This document shows, piece after piece, positions 1 to 8,551 of a DNA stretch of 64,000 nt. How positions within the stretch are numbered: position 1 is the stretch's first letter; each line of letters opens with the position of its first letter. The notes under the pieces are model-generated. The model worked only from the letters and a program-made list of their open reading frames with translations, was not told the origin of the DNA and made no database searches. A program made the position numbers and the translations under genes. This stretch comes from Chiayiivirga sp. (GTDB lineage Bacteria; Pseudomonadota; Gammaproteobacteria; Xanthomonadales; Xanthomonadaceae): positions 186,001 to 250,000 of the forward strand of contig JALCLA010000002.1 of the NCBI GenBank assembly GCA_022647565.1, read 5' to 3'.

Positions 1-52
1 CGTCGCTCCGGCCTGCGTTCACATAGGCGCATCCCGATCGTGGAGACCCGCC

Positions 53-2314
53 ATGCGTGTTCCCTCCCGCTTGCCTGCCCTGCTGGCTGCGGCGTTCGCC
101 TGCAACGTACAGGCTGCGCCGCTGTCCAGCGCTTTCACCTATCAGGGTGAGCTGTACGACAGCGGACAACCCGCGATCGGCAGCTTCGACCTGCGCTTCA
201 CGCCGTACGCCGATGCCGCCAACCCCAGCCTGCTCGGCCCACCGGTGGTGGTCGAGGACGTGCTGGTAAGCGAGGGCGTGTTCACCGCGAAAGTGGATTT
301 CGGCGCCGGCTTCTTCGTCGGCGATCAGGTCTGGCTCGAAGTCGCGGTGCGTCCGTTTGATTCGGTCGACCCGAATGCCTTTCAGGCGCTTGCTCCACGA
401 CAGGAACTGACCGCCTCGCCCTACACGCTCAAGCCGGCACCGGGCAGCGTCACCGATGTGGAACTGGCCGGCGATGCGGTCGGCAGCGCGCAGGTGGCTG
501 ACAATTCGGTCGGCAGTGCCGACATCACCGACGGCAGCCTCACCGCCACCGACCTCGACCTGAACTCGCTAGGCACCGTTTTCTGGCGCGTCGGCGGCAA
601 TGCCGGCACGGCCGGCGCGGCGCTCGGCACCACCGACAGCGAGCCCTTGTCGCTGGTGTCGCCGGTCGGCGTCACCATCAACGGCGCACGCGCCAACAAC
701 AACACCGAGCTCACCATCCGCGGCAACCCCGGCACCCCGGAAACCAATGCCGACCTGAGCCTGTGGCCGCGCGGTGGCGAAGCCTTCTTCAATATTGCGG
801 CCATTCCCACGCCCTCCAATGCCGTCTCGACCCCGGCCAATACCGAACTCGTGCTCAGCTCGGTGGGCACCAACCCGTTTACCGGATTCCTCTCGCGCGC
901 CAGCTTCGGCTTCGACGGCGCATTCCGGGTGCGGCCCAACAATTCGAACGCGCCGCAACCGCGCATGATGGCCACGCGCGTCGGGATCGGTTTCGACCCA
1001 TCCGACAGCAGCGAAGCGCAGGAACTGGTGCTGGAAGACCAGGACGCGCAGTTGGGCCTGTACAGCGCCAACGACGGCAGCGCCGGTTCGGTCATCACCC
1101 TGGGCGAACTCGACGCAGGCAATTTCAGCAATGCCTGGGGTCTGTATCGCGCCACCAGTGCCGGCGGCAACGACCTGCGCCTGACCTTTGGCACCAACCA
1201 GGCCGCGGCAGCGAATCCGATCCTGTTCCATTTCGGCGACAACGGCTCGCTCGGAATCGGTGCGCCGCCGACCAATGGCGAACTCGAAATGCAGGTCACG
1301 CCTTCTGCGGCAAACCTCGACAACGGAGCCGATCTGGCGCTGGCACCACGCGGCGGCGACCACCTGTTCGATCTCAAGGTGGAAGGCACGAATGCCACCG
1401 ACACCAGCGCCGCCCTGCTCTTTGCCGGCCCCAGCGCCAATTTCGCGCCGCGCATGCGCGTCACCGGCACCGGTTCCTTCGGCGCGGGCAAGGTCTTCAA
1501 CCTGGCGCATGGGGGATCGTTCGTGTTTGCGGACGATTCGTCCGCCACCCCAGTGGCGACTACGGCGTCGAACCAGTTCCTCGTGCGCGCCGCCGGAGGT
1601 ATCGGCATCAACAGCGCCGCCGGCCTCGGCGATGAGCTGACGATTGGCCCGCACGACAACGACCCGTCGACCGATCAGGTCGACGTAGTGCTTGGGTCGC
1701 CGGGTTCGGTCGGTCGATTTCGGATCAGCACCTCGGTCGCAGGAGCCAGCGACAATATCGGTCGATTGATGATTCGGAACTCGAACAGCAGCTTTTCCAA
1801 CTCGCCGATCCTCGAGTTCCTGACTGATGGTGCGGTTCGCCGACTGGGCCTGTTCCGTGGCCGGACCGGCGGCTCGTGGGTCTCGCCAGCCCACCCCTTG
1901 CACATCGGCGATCCCGTGGTCCCCAACAGTGGCAACGGCGCGCACCTGACCAGCGCCGGCGTATGGACCAGCGCCTCCAGCCGCAGCTTCAAGCATGCGT
2001 TCACCGCCGTCGATGCCGGCGCCATCCTCGACACCTTGCTGGCCTTGCCGGTGACGCGCTGGCGCTATCGCGGGGAAGACAACGCCTGGCACCTGGGGCC
2101 GGTGGCCGAGGATTTCTACGCCGCGTTCGGGCTGGGTGACGAAGAAAAGTACATCGGTGGCGTCGATGCCGACGGCGTGGCCCTGGCCGCCATCCAGGGC
2201 TTGGCCGCGCGCGCGCAAGAGCGTGCGGATTCGCTGGCGAGCGAGAACGCCGCGCTGCGCGCCAGCCTCGCCGCACTCGCCGCGCGCGTGCAAGCACTGG
2301 AGCGCGGAGACTGA
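53..2314 (+). CDS. Exported protein with C-terminal S74 (endosialidase-type) chaperone domain
   Basis: 753 residues. It begins with a Sec signal peptide (basic MRVPSR start, hydrophobic core, probable cleavage after VQA near residue 21) and a GGAG ribosome-binding site 7-8 bases upstream. The mature N-terminus (FTYQGELYDSGQPA) resembles the opening of many exported proteins of unknown role. The middle, about residues 170-620, is low in charge and rich in Asn, Gly and Ala, as in a beta-rich surface fibre. The last ~110 residues match the intramolecular chaperone/auto-processing domain of peptidase family S74: a Ser-rich SSRSFKHAF entry, an HLGPVAEDF core corresponding to the family's HxGxIAQ region, and a final Ala/Leu coiled coil. 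In phage tail spikes this domain trimerises and may cleave itself off; a surface fibre role here is inference. The next gene follows one base after the stop. Confidence 0.75.
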   Translation: MRVPSRLPALLAAAFACNVQAAPLSSAFTYQGELYDSGQPAIGSFDLRFTPYADAANPSLLGPPVVVEDVLVSEGVFTAKVDFGAGFFVGDQVWLEVAVRPFDSVDPNAFQALAPRQELTASPYTLKPAPGSVTDVELAGDAVGSAQVADNSVGSADITDGSLTATDLDLNSLGTVFWRVGGNAGTAGAALGTTDSEPLSLVSPVGVTINGARANNNTELTIRGNPGTPETNADLSLWPRGGEAFFNIAAIPTPSNAVSTPANTELVLSSVGTNPFTGFLSRASFGFDGAFRVRPNNSNAPQPRMMATRVGIGFDPSDSSEAQELVLEDQDAQLGLYSANDGSAGSVITLGELDAGNFSNAWGLYRATSAGGNDLRLTFGTNQAAAANPILFHFGDNGSLGIGAPPTNGELEMQVTPSAANLDNGADLALAPRGGDHLFDLKVEGTNATDTSAALLFAGPSANFAPRMRVTGTGSFGAGKVFNLAHGGSFVFADDSSATPVATTASNQFLVRAAGGIGINSAAGLGDELTIGPHDNDPSTDQVDVVLGSPGSVGRFRISTSVAGASDNIGRLMIRNSNSSFSNSPILEFLTDGAVRRLGLFRGRTGGSWVSPAHPLHIGDPVVPNSGNGAHLTSAGVWTSASSRSFKHAFTAVDAGAILDTLLALPVTRWRYRGEDNAWHLGPVAEDFYAAFGLGDEEKYIGGVDADGVALAAIQGLAARAQERADSLASENAALRASLAALAARVQALERGD

Positions 2315-2315
2315 C

Positions 2316-2569
2316 ATGCGCCGGTCAGTGCTGTGCTGGTCGTGCTGGCCCTGTTCGCGCTGCCAGGCACCGCGCAGCAGCGCATCATCAAGCACAGCGT
2401 CGACAACGGTGGCGGCCGTTCCAGCAACGCGCAATTCGTGTTGACCGGAACCGTCGGTCAAGCGGACGCGGTACCGCAGCTCAATGGCGGGCCGTATCGT
2501 CTCGGCGGCGGCTTCTGGACCGCGCTGCCGTCGGACGACATCTTCAGCAACGGTTTCGAAGGCGACTGA
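2316..2569 (+). pseudogene. Small exported protein with IF-x-N-GFE tail, start knocked out of frame by a 5-bp duplication
   Basis: An ATG at 2316 has a good ribosome-binding site (GGAGA, 2306-2310) and encodes MRRSVL, the basic start of a signal peptide. Its frame then runs into a meaningless 42-residue peptide. The sensible frame starts without a good start codon (GTG 2333) and reads LVVLALFALPGTAQQ, a signal-peptide core, then about 60 residues (HSVDNGGG, LTGTVGQADA, GGFWTA) ending DDIFSNGFEGD. The pentamer GTGCT occurs twice in tandem at 2328-2337. Removing one copy joins MRRSVL to VVLALF in one 79-residue frame. The gene is therefore frameshifted, switchable by slippage, or a sequencing artefact; weak initiation at GTG 2333 could still make a poorly exported product. 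It lies directly behind the S74-domain gene and is probably co-transcribed. Function is unknown. Confidence 0.6.
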
Positions 2570-2578
2570 GGCCGCGCT

Positions 2579-3136
2579 TCACGCGGCGACGAGGTGCCAG
2601 CCCTGCACCAGGCAGGCCAGCACGAAGCCGGCGAGGAAGAACAGGTAGCTCAGGCGCAAGTAGGGATACTTGTGCGCGGCCAGATAGGTGCCAAGGCTGT
2701 ATACATCGCGCACCACGGTTTCGTAGGCCACGCCTGGCATCATTTTCGCCGCCATCTCGCGCAGGAAGCGCTCGCGATCCAGGCCGGCGAAGTGGCCGAA
2801 GAACAGCACGTTGAATCCGGGCGGCAACGGCCCGGTCACCTTGGTCGCACCCCGGAACTTGGGCAACACCGCAAGGATCGCCAGCAACAAGGCCATGAGG
2901 GTGAAGATGCCCAGCACGATCAGGCCGGTGCGCAGGTCCGGATCGGTGACCCGCCCCAGCACCAGGGTCAACACGATCGACGACACCGTGATGATGATGT
3001 TGGCCTTGGTGTCGGCCATGGTGGACAACTGCACGTGGTGCTGCTGCACCAGCCGCAGGAGGTGGTCGGCGCTGCTGCGTTCGGGCACCGCGGCAAAGGG
3101 CGTTCCATTCGATTCGGTAGTCTCGCCGGTCTGCAT
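2579..3136 (-). CDS. DUF5706 / Pycsar-effector-like membrane protein
   Basis: 185 residues. After a ~30-residue polar leader comes a helix with the family's hallmark (HHVQLSTMADTKANIIITV), running into a membrane segment (about 44-63), a second one (about 69-92), a soluble stretch of ~65 residues, and a third hydrophobic segment at the C-terminus (about 160-185). This pattern matches DUF5706, the family that includes the membrane effector (PycTM) of Pycsar anti-phage systems, where cCMP or cUMP triggers membrane damage. No nucleotide cyclase is adjacent: the neighbours are an exported protein and a divergently transcribed esterase. It may be an orphan effector or a housekeeping relative; the family assignment rests on recognition by eye. 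Confidence 0.6.
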   Translation of the reverse strand: MQTGETTESNGTPFAAVPERSSADHLLRLVQQHHVQLSTMADTKANIIITVSSIVLTLVLGRVTDPDLRTGLIVLGIFTLMALLLAILAVLPKFRGATKVTGPLPPGFNVLFFGHFAGLDRERFLREMAAKMMPGVAYETVVRDVYSLGTYLAAHKYPYLRLSYLFFLAGFVLACLVQGWHLVAA

Positions 3137-3210
3137 GTCCTGCCCGTTCGCATCCCCATCACGCCAAGGCGCGATGATAGCTTAGCCATCCAGACCGTCG
3201 ACGCGTGCGC

Positions 3211-4044
3211 ATGCCCCGATCGCTCCTGCTGCCGCTGCTCGCGCTGCTGTTGGCCAGCTCCGGCTGCCAGCGCCTGTTCTTTGCTGCGATCAATGCCGGC
3301 GAACCCGAGGCGAGCGCGAGCGCCACCTACGGGCCGGACCCGATGCAGGCCCTGGACATCTATCGCCCGGTCGCGCCCAAGGACGCGCCGGTGGTGCTGT
3401 TCTTCTATGGCGGGCGCTGGCAGGGCGGACGCCGCGCGGATTACGCCTTCGTCGGCGACGCGCTGGCGGCACAGGGCGTGCTCGCGGTGGTGGCCGACTA
3501 CCGCCAGTTCCCGCAGGTGCGCTTCCCCGCGTTCGTGCACGATGCGGCCGCCGCCACGGCCTGGGTGCAGGCGCATGCGCGCGAATTGGGCGGCGACCCG
3601 ACGCGCCTGTTCCTGGCCGGGCACTCCGCCGGCGCGCACCTGGCCGCGCTGCTGGCCACCGACGCGCGCTACCTGGCGCAGGTCGGGATGCATCCGCGCG
3701 ATCTGCGTGGGGTGATCGGCATCGCCGGGCCGTACGACTTCCTGCCGCTCACCGACGCCGACCTGCAAACCCTGTTCGGGCCGGAAGCGCAGTGGCCCGA
3801 GTCGCAACCGGTCAACTTCGTCGACGGCGACGAACCGCCGATGCTTTTGCTGCACGGCAGCGACGACAAGCTGGTGTGGCCGCGCAACAGCCGCCGCTTT
3901 TCCGCGCGCCTGCGCGACGCCGGCAGCGACGTGACCTATCTCGAATACCCCGGCCTCGGCCACATCCGCATCCTGAGCGGGCTGCGCTCGCCGCGCTACG
4001 CCCCGACCCGCGCCGACCTGATCGAATTCGTGCGTTCGCACTGA
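3211..4044 (+). CDS. Alpha/beta-hydrolase lipoprotein (esterase-like)
   Basis: 277 residues from ATG 3211; a GTG two codons earlier is possible. The N-terminus is a lipoprotein signal peptide with lipobox LASSGC, so the protein is probably anchored in the envelope. The body is an alpha/beta hydrolase of the esterase/carboxylesterase (BD-FAE/HSL-like) type: an oxyanion-hole region FFYGGRW in place of the usual HGGG, nucleophile elbow GHSAGAH, acid residue in HGSDDKLVW and catalytic histidine in GLGHIRIL. It should hydrolyse small ester substrates; the actual substrate cannot be read from sequence. It is transcribed divergently from the DUF5706 gene, and no close downstream partner is evident. 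Confidence 0.75.
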   Translation: MPRSLLLPLLALLLASSGCQRLFFAAINAGEPEASASATYGPDPMQALDIYRPVAPKDAPVVLFFYGGRWQGGRRADYAFVGDALAAQGVLAVVADYRQFPQVRFPAFVHDAAAATAWVQAHARELGGDPTRLFLAGHSAGAHLAALLATDARYLAQVGMHPRDLRGVIGIAGPYDFLPLTDADLQTLFGPEAQWPESQPVNFVDGDEPPMLLLHGSDDKLVWPRNSRRFSARLRDAGSDVTYLEYPGLGHIRILSGLRSPRYAPTRADLIEFVRSH

Positions 4045-4100
4045 ACCTTTTGCACCGTCGCGGGTGTGCCCACTCGCCCGCCTGGACTCACCCGGTTTCG

Positions 4101-4137
4101 ATAGCCATAGACTATCGAATACATGCCAACAATCGAT
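4101..4137 (+). promoter_or_regulatory. OxyR operator upstream of ahpC
   Basis: OxyR tetramers bind ATAG-N7-CTAT-N7-ATAG-N7-CTAT. Here the spacing is exact: ATAG (4101-4104), 7 bases, CTAT (4112-4115), 7 bases, ATGC (4123-4126), 7 bases, CGAT (4134-4137). The first two quarter sites are perfect and the last two keep 2/4 and 3/4 bases. The site abuts the predicted -35 box, the usual position for activation. OxyR is encoded 2.4 kb downstream in the same gene group. Confidence 0.75.
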
Positions 4138-4166
4138 TTGCTCTGCCTATGGGTCGCGCCTACCAT
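4138..4166 (+). promoter_or_regulatory. Probable sigma-70 promoter of ahpC
   Basis: TTGCTC (4138-4143) and TACCAT (4161-4166) are separated by exactly 17 bases and lie directly after the OxyR operator. The boxes are close enough to TTGACA and TATAAT for an activator-dependent promoter. The predicted transcript has a leader of about 60 bases before the ahpC start. Confidence 0.55.
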
Positions 4167-4230
4167 GGCGCCCGCAGCCAATCGCAAGCCCGCGATGCCG
4201 GCTCTGCCGACCCCAACCGAGGAAATCGCA

Positions 4231-4794
4231 ATGTCCCTGATCAACACCGCCGTCAAACCGTTCAAGACCACCGCCTTCCACAACGGCAAGTTCGTCGAAG
4301 TCACGGATGCCACGCTCAAGGGCAAGTGGTCGGTCGTGATCTTCATGCCGGCGGCCTTCACCTTCAACTGCCCGACCGAAGTGGAAGACGCGGCCGAACA
4401 CTACGGCGAGTTCCAGAAGGCCGGTGCCGAGGTCTACATCGTCACCACCGACACCCACTTCTCGCACAAGGTCTGGCACGAAACCTCGCCGGCCGTGGGC
4501 AAGGCGCAGTTCCCGCTGGTGGGCGACCCGACCCACGCCCTCACGCGTGCCTTCGACGTGCACATCGAGGAAGCGGGCCTGGCGCTGCGCGGCACCTTCA
4601 TCATCAATCCCGAAGGCGTGATCAAGACGCTCGAGATCCACGACAACGCCATCGCGCGCGACGTGAAGGAAACCCTGCGCAAGCTCAAGGCCGCGCAGTA
4701 CGTCGCCGGCCACCCGAACGAAGTCTGCCCGGCCAAGTGGAAGGACGGCGACAAGACGATCAAGCCCTCGCTCGACCTGGTCGGCAAGATCTGA
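4231..4794 (+). CDS. ahpC: Alkyl hydroperoxide reductase subunit C (peroxiredoxin)
   Basis: 187 residues from ATG 4231, the same length as E. coli AhpC, with ribosome-binding site GAGGA upstream. It is a typical 2-Cys peroxiredoxin: the peroxidatic cysteine is Cys47 in FTFNCPTE and the resolving cysteine is Cys166 in NEVCPAKW. It reduces hydrogen peroxide, organic hydroperoxides and peroxynitrite in the cytoplasm, and its disulfide is re-reduced by AhpF, encoded next. A longer in-frame extension upstream lacks a ribosome-binding site and overlaps the promoter, so it was not used as the start. The OxyR operator and promoter in front predict peroxide induction. Confidence 0.95.
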   Translation: MSLINTAVKPFKTTAFHNGKFVEVTDATLKGKWSVVIFMPAAFTFNCPTEVEDAAEHYGEFQKAGAEVYIVTTDTHFSHKVWHETSPAVGKAQFPLVGDPTHALTRAFDVHIEEAGLALRGTFIINPEGVIKTLEIHDNAIARDVKETLRKLKAAQYVAGHPNEVCPAKWKDGDKTIKPSLDLVGKI

Positions 4795-4802
4795 CCCTCC
4801 GC

Positions 4803-4856
4803 GCGGCGACCGGCGTTCTTGCCGGTCGCCGCCGCAACCTCCCGCAGCGGGAGGTT
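4803..4856 (+). terminator. Two tandem hairpins between ahpC and ahpF
   Basis: A perfect 12-bp stem (4803-4814 with 4821-4832, loop GTTCTT) is followed at once by a second perfect inverted repeat (4836-4845 with 4847-4856). Neither has a U-run, so these are more likely RNA-stabilising or attenuating structures that raise ahpC over ahpF than full terminators. Confidence 0.5.
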
Positions 4857-4928
4857 TGCGCGAATCGCCCGCGCGGTGCTTGGCGCAAGTCTCCCACCCG
4901 ATCCCATTCCGAATCCCGGAGTTCCCCC

Positions 4929-6518
4929 ATGCTCGACGAATCCCTGAAGGCGCAGCTCGGCGCCTACCTCGAAAAGCTGGTGCAGCCCATCGACCTGGTG
5001 GCTTCGCTCGATGCCGGCGAGGCTTCGCGCGAACTGCGCGCGCTGCTCGAAGACATCGCGTCGCTGTCCGACACGGTCTTGCTGCGCGAAGCCCCCGATG
5101 CGCGCACGCCTTCATTCGCCATCGTGCGTCGCGGCACCGACATCGCGGTGCGCTTCGCCGGCATTCCGCTCGGGCACGAGTTCAGCTCGCTGGTGCTGGC
5201 GCTGCTGCAGGTGGGCGGGCATCCGGTGAAGATCGACGCGGCGCTGGCCGACCAGATCCGCGCACTCGATGGCGACTACCGATTCGAAACCTACATGTCG
5301 CTGCATTGCCAGAGCTGCCCGGACACGGTGCAGGCCCTGAATGCCATGAGCGTACTGAACCCGCGCATCCGGCACGTTGCCATCGATGGCTCGCTGTTCC
5401 AGGCCGAAGTCGAGGCCAAACAGATCCTGTCCGTACCGACGGTCTACATGAACGGCGCGGAGTTCGACGCCGGTCGCATGAGCATCGAACAGATCCTCGC
5501 CAGGCTCGACACCGGAGCCGCCGCGCGCGCGGCGCAAGCGCTGGCCGAGCGCGAGCCCTACGAAGTGCTGGTGGTGGGCGGCGGCCCGGCCGGCGCGGCC
5601 GCGGCGATCTATGCCGCGCGCAAGGGCATCCGCACCGGCCTCGTGGCCGAACGCTTCGGCGGCCAGGTGCAGGACACGATGGCGATCGAGAACTTTCCCT
5701 CGGTCGAATACACCGAAGGCCCGAAGCTTGCCGCGGCGCTGGAAGCGCACGTGCGCAGCTACGGCGTGGACGTGATTACCTCGCAGCGCGCCCGCGCCCT
5801 GCATCGTGCAGACGATGACAGCGCATTGACCGGCATCGAGCTGGAAAGCGGCGCCACCTTGCGCGCGAAGTCGGTGGTACTGGCGCCGGGCGCGCGCTGG
5901 CGGCAAACCGGCGTGCCGGGCGAAGCCGACTACCGCAACAAGGGCGTGACCTATTGCCCGCACTGCGACGGCCCGCTGTTCAAGGGCAAGAAGGTAGCCG
6001 TCATCGGCGGTGGCAATTCCGGCGTGGAAGCGGCGATCGACCTGGCCGGCATCGTCGAACACGTCACCCTGCTGGAATTCGACGGCAAACTGCGCGCGGA
6101 CGAAGTGTTGCAACGCAAGCTGCGCAGCCTTCCCAACGCCAGCGTGCACGTGAACGCGCAGACCACCCAGATGCGCGGCGACGGCAGCACCCTGCAGGCC
6201 CTGCTCTACACCGACCGCGGCAGCGGCGAGTCGCACCAGATCGAGCTTTCCGGCGTGTTCGTGCAGATCGGCCTGCTGCCGAACACCGAATGGCTGAAGG
6301 GATCGATCGAACTGAGCCCGCGTGGCGAGATCGTGATCGATGATCGCGGCCATACCAGCGTGCCGGGCGTGTTCGCCGCCGGCGACGCCACCACTGAAGC
6401 CTTCAAGCAGATCGTGGTGGCCATGGGTGGTGGATCCACGGCGGCCCTGTCCGCCTTCGATCACCTGATCCGCAGCAGCGCACCTTCGGGCGAGTCCGCG
6501 GCGGCGCTCGCGGCCTGA
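4929..6518 (+). CDS. ahpF: Alkyl hydroperoxide reductase subunit F (NADH:peroxiredoxin reductase)
   Basis: 529 residues from ATG 4929 with GGAG just upstream, close to E. coli AhpF (521). The N-terminal double-thioredoxin-fold domain carries Cys127/Cys130 (HCQSCPD), the pair that reduces AhpC. A linker near residue 200 leads to a thioredoxin-reductase-like flavoprotein: FAD site [12 protein letters not shown] (about 215), redox pair Cys343/Cys346 (YCPHCDGP), NAD(P)H site [12 protein letters not shown], and the C-terminal FAD signature GVFAAGDAT. It passes electrons from NADH via FAD and two disulfides to AhpC. It is second in the ahpC-ahpF-oxyR group, separated from ahpC by two hairpins. Confidence 0.95.
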   Translation: MLDESLKAQLGAYLEKLVQPIDLVASLDAGEASRELRALLEDIASLSDTVLLREAPDARTPSFAIVRRGTDIAVRFAGIPLGHEFSSLVLALLQVGGHPVKIDAALADQIRALDGDYRFETYMSLHCQSCPDTVQALNAMSVLNPRIRHVAIDGSLFQAEVEAKQILSVPTVYMNGAEFDAGRMSIEQILARLDTGAAARAAQALAEREPYEVLVVGGGPAGAAAAIYAARKGIRTGLVAERFGGQVQDTMAIENFPSVEYTEGPKLAAALEAHVRSYGVDVITSQRARALHRADDDSALTGIELESGATLRAKSVVLAPGARWRQTGVPGEADYRNKGVTYCPHCDGPLFKGKKVAVIGGGNSGVEAAIDLAGIVEHVTLLEFDGKLRADEVLQRKLRSLPNASVHVNAQTTQMRGDGSTLQALLYTDRGSGESHQIELSGVFVQIGLLPNTEWLKGSIELSPRGEIVIDDRGHTSVPGVFAAGDATTEAFKQIVVAMGGGSTAALSAFDHLIRSSAPSGESAAALAA

Positions 6519-6522
6519 GCCG

Positions 6523-7470
6523 ATGAACCTGCGCGACCTGCGCTACTTCATTGCGCTGGCCGACCAGCGTCATTTCGGTCGCGCCGCCGAAGCCTGCTTC
6601 GTCAGCCAGCCCACGCTGTCCACCCAGATCAGAAAGCTGGAGGACGAGCTTGGCGTGGCGCTGGTGGAACGCGCGCCGCGGCGGGTGATGCTGACTCCGG
6701 TGGGTCGCGACATCGCCGAGCGCGCGCGCCGCGTCGTGGCCGAAGTGGAGCAGATGAAGGAGAGCGCGCGTCGCAGCCGCGACCCCCAGGCCGGCACCGT
6801 GCGCCTCGGTCTGTTTCCGACGCTCGGGCCCTATCTGCTGCCGCACGTGATTCCCCGCCTCCGCACGGAGTTTCCACGCCTGGAGCTGCTGCTGGTGGAA
6901 GAAAAGACCGAAGTCATCCTGCGCCAGCTGCGCGAAGGCCGGCTCGACGCCGGGGTGCTGGCGCTGCCGCTGCACGACGAACAACTGCACGTCGAGTTCC
7001 TGTTCGAGGAGCCGTTCCTGCTAGCCGTGCCCGAGACGCACCCTTTCGCACAACGCCCTGCCGTGACCATGAAGGACCTCGCGCACGAGAGCCTGCTGTT
7101 GCTCGAAGACGGCCATTGCCTGCGCGATCAGGCGCTCGACGTCTGCGCGCTGGCCGGCGCCGGCGAGAAGACCGGCTTCCGTGCCACCAGCCTGGAAACG
7201 CTGCGTCAGATGGTGGCCGCGAACGTCGGCATCACCTTGCTGCCGGCACTGGCGGTGCAAGCCCCGGTACCGCGCTCGGACGCGATCCGCCTGCTGCCCT
7301 TCCGCGGCACTCCACCGAGCCGCCGCATCGCGATGGTGTGGCGCAAGAGCTCGGCGCTGGGCGAATTCCTGTTGCAGCTGGCCGCGGTGTTCCGGGCGCT
7401 GCCTCCGGCCTTGTTCGACACCACCGCCACGCCGTCGCCACTGCCGGCTCGAAGCAAGCGCACGGCCTGA
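6523..7470 (+). CDS. oxyR: Hydrogen-peroxide-sensing LysR-type regulator OxyR
   Basis: 315 residues, starting 4 bases after ahpF and probably co-transcribed with it. An N-terminal winged helix-turn-helix (RYFIALADQRHFGRAAEAC, about residues 7-25) is followed by a LysR substrate-type domain. The two redox cysteines fall at positions 199 (LEDGHCLRD) and 208 (LDVCAL), exactly the positions of the peroxide-sensing disulfide in E. coli OxyR, which separates this from a generic LysR protein. Oxidised OxyR should activate ahpC through the operator at 4101-4137. The C-terminal ~15 residues (SPLPARSKRTA) are an unstructured extension. Confidence 0.93.
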   Translation: MNLRDLRYFIALADQRHFGRAAEACFVSQPTLSTQIRKLEDELGVALVERAPRRVMLTPVGRDIAERARRVVAEVEQMKESARRSRDPQAGTVRLGLFPTLGPYLLPHVIPRLRTEFPRLELLLVEEKTEVILRQLREGRLDAGVLALPLHDEQLHVEFLFEEPFLLAVPETHPFAQRPAVTMKDLAHESLLLLEDGHCLRDQALDVCALAGAGEKTGFRATSLETLRQMVAANVGITLLPALAVQAPVPRSDAIRLLPFRGTPPSRRIAMVWRKSSALGEFLLQLAAVFRALPPALFDTTATPSPLPARSKRTA

Positions 7471-7670
7471 CCGCGCCGGCTCCGCAACGCAATGACGCCC
7501 GCGACCGAGCAACTTGCATCACCGAGCGCGATTTCTCATCAAAGCATGCTTCGCGTTGATCCGCGTAATGGCGCTCGTAAAGGTATCGAATCCGTCTTGC
7601 CGCGAGAGTTCTCCGTCGCTCATACTGCTCGAGCCCGAACACTTCGGGCAGGACATCGGGAGATGGGGCT

Positions 7671-8485
7671 ATGACGATTGCACTTCGCACTTCGCACTTC
7701 GCACTTCGCACTTCGCACTTCGCACTTCGCACTTCGCACTTCGCACTTCGCACTTCGCACGTAGGCTCCTGTTCGCATTTACCCTGACGGCTGCAGCCAG
7801 CTGTGCAATGGCTCAAGCGCCATTGACGACTGCAATTCCACGCACCGAAGCAGAGATCTACGCATCGTATCCAGACGCCACCAAGGTTGTTGAAGGCGTG
7901 TATCGCGTTCAACGGGGTGACCACGCAAGAACTTTCATGTTTGGTCTCGGCGGCATGAAGTATCGCTTGGGCTATTTGAAGAACCTTCGCAAGGAGGCGT
8001 CGCGAAGCGCAAACCTGATGCCGAAAGATATTGCAATATTCGATAGCAGAATCGAACGGCTCCAGGCAGCCATCACGTCGATCGAGCACCGGCATACCGT
8101 ATCAAACCGGGCAAAAGCTCCTACGGAACTGAACAGCGAACCCTACTGCGGGCACTTGGTCAATATCGTGGTTGGCTACTACGACGGATTCAGCGCAGCT
8201 CAGGCCTTTGCAGGAATTCATGCTGAACCTGACGGAGCCGGCCCCCACTGGGAAGGAACTTTCCATCTCTCGGCAGAGGCATATCGTGTCGGAGGTGGCG
8301 TCACGCTATTCGACCATGAGGAGACGACGGTCCAGGCCGGCGGCTATGCCGACGCAGGCGTAGTCGACTACTTCGGTGGCGTGTCAGCCTGCACGATGTC
8401 GGCGGCAGCCTCCGTCGAGGCAGTGCCGAACGGCAACGGCATGTATTGTCAGAACGGATGGATGGACGAAGGGCCTTGTCTCTAG
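7671..8485 (+). CDS. Putative exported protein, frame controlled by a 7-bp repeat (main start out of frame at present)
   Basis: Unrecognised protein. ATG 7671 has a good ribosome-binding site (GGGAG, 7658-7662), then eleven CACTTCG units, then a signal-peptide core (RRLLFAFTLTAAASCAMAQ) and about 225 mature residues with a Cys-containing C-terminus. Counted through the current repeat number, ATG 7671 is out of frame: it reaches TGA at 7785 after 38 codons. One repeat more, or two fewer, would restore the fusion. The mature frame is open upstream to 7514, so start codons at 7514 (TTG) or 7568 (ATG) could yield a product with TSHFALR heptads, but neither has a ribosome-binding site. Base composition is visibly less G+C-rich than in neighbouring genes, suggesting acquisition. 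No domain could be named. Confidence 0.5.
7681..7760 (+). repeat. Tandem heptamer repeat (CACTTCG)11
   Basis: Eleven perfect copies of CACTTCG plus a trailing CAC, 80 bases with no variant unit. A 7-base unit shifts the reading frame with each gain or loss, and the tract sits between a start codon with ribosome-binding site and a signal-peptide coding stretch. That is the arrangement of slipped-strand phase-variation loci. Confidence 0.95.
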
Positions 8486-8498
8486 CGTAGGAAACTCT

Positions 8499-8530
8499 GC
8501 GGTCTTGTCGGGCGAAGCCCGCAAGACCGC
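8499..8530 (+). terminator. Hairpin after the repeat-controlled gene
   Basis: GCGGTCTTG (8499-8507) pairs with CAAGACCGC (8522-8530), and CGGGC (8509-8513) pairs with GCCCG (8517-8521) around a GAA loop, leaving one bulged T. The strong 14-bp stem lies 14 bases after the stop codon. No T-run follows, so it may be a processing or Rho-assisted structure. Confidence 0.5.
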
Positions 8531-8551
8531 GGCCGTGTGTTGAGAGATTGC

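Noticed and set aside
7681..7760. CRISPR-like array at the heptamer tract
   Set aside because: The units are 7 bases long with no spacers, so it is a simple tandem repeat.
7232..8095. Minus-strand ORF with CEVRSAK repeats
   Set aside because: It is only the reverse reading of the CACTTCG heptamer tract; no start context or domain supports it.
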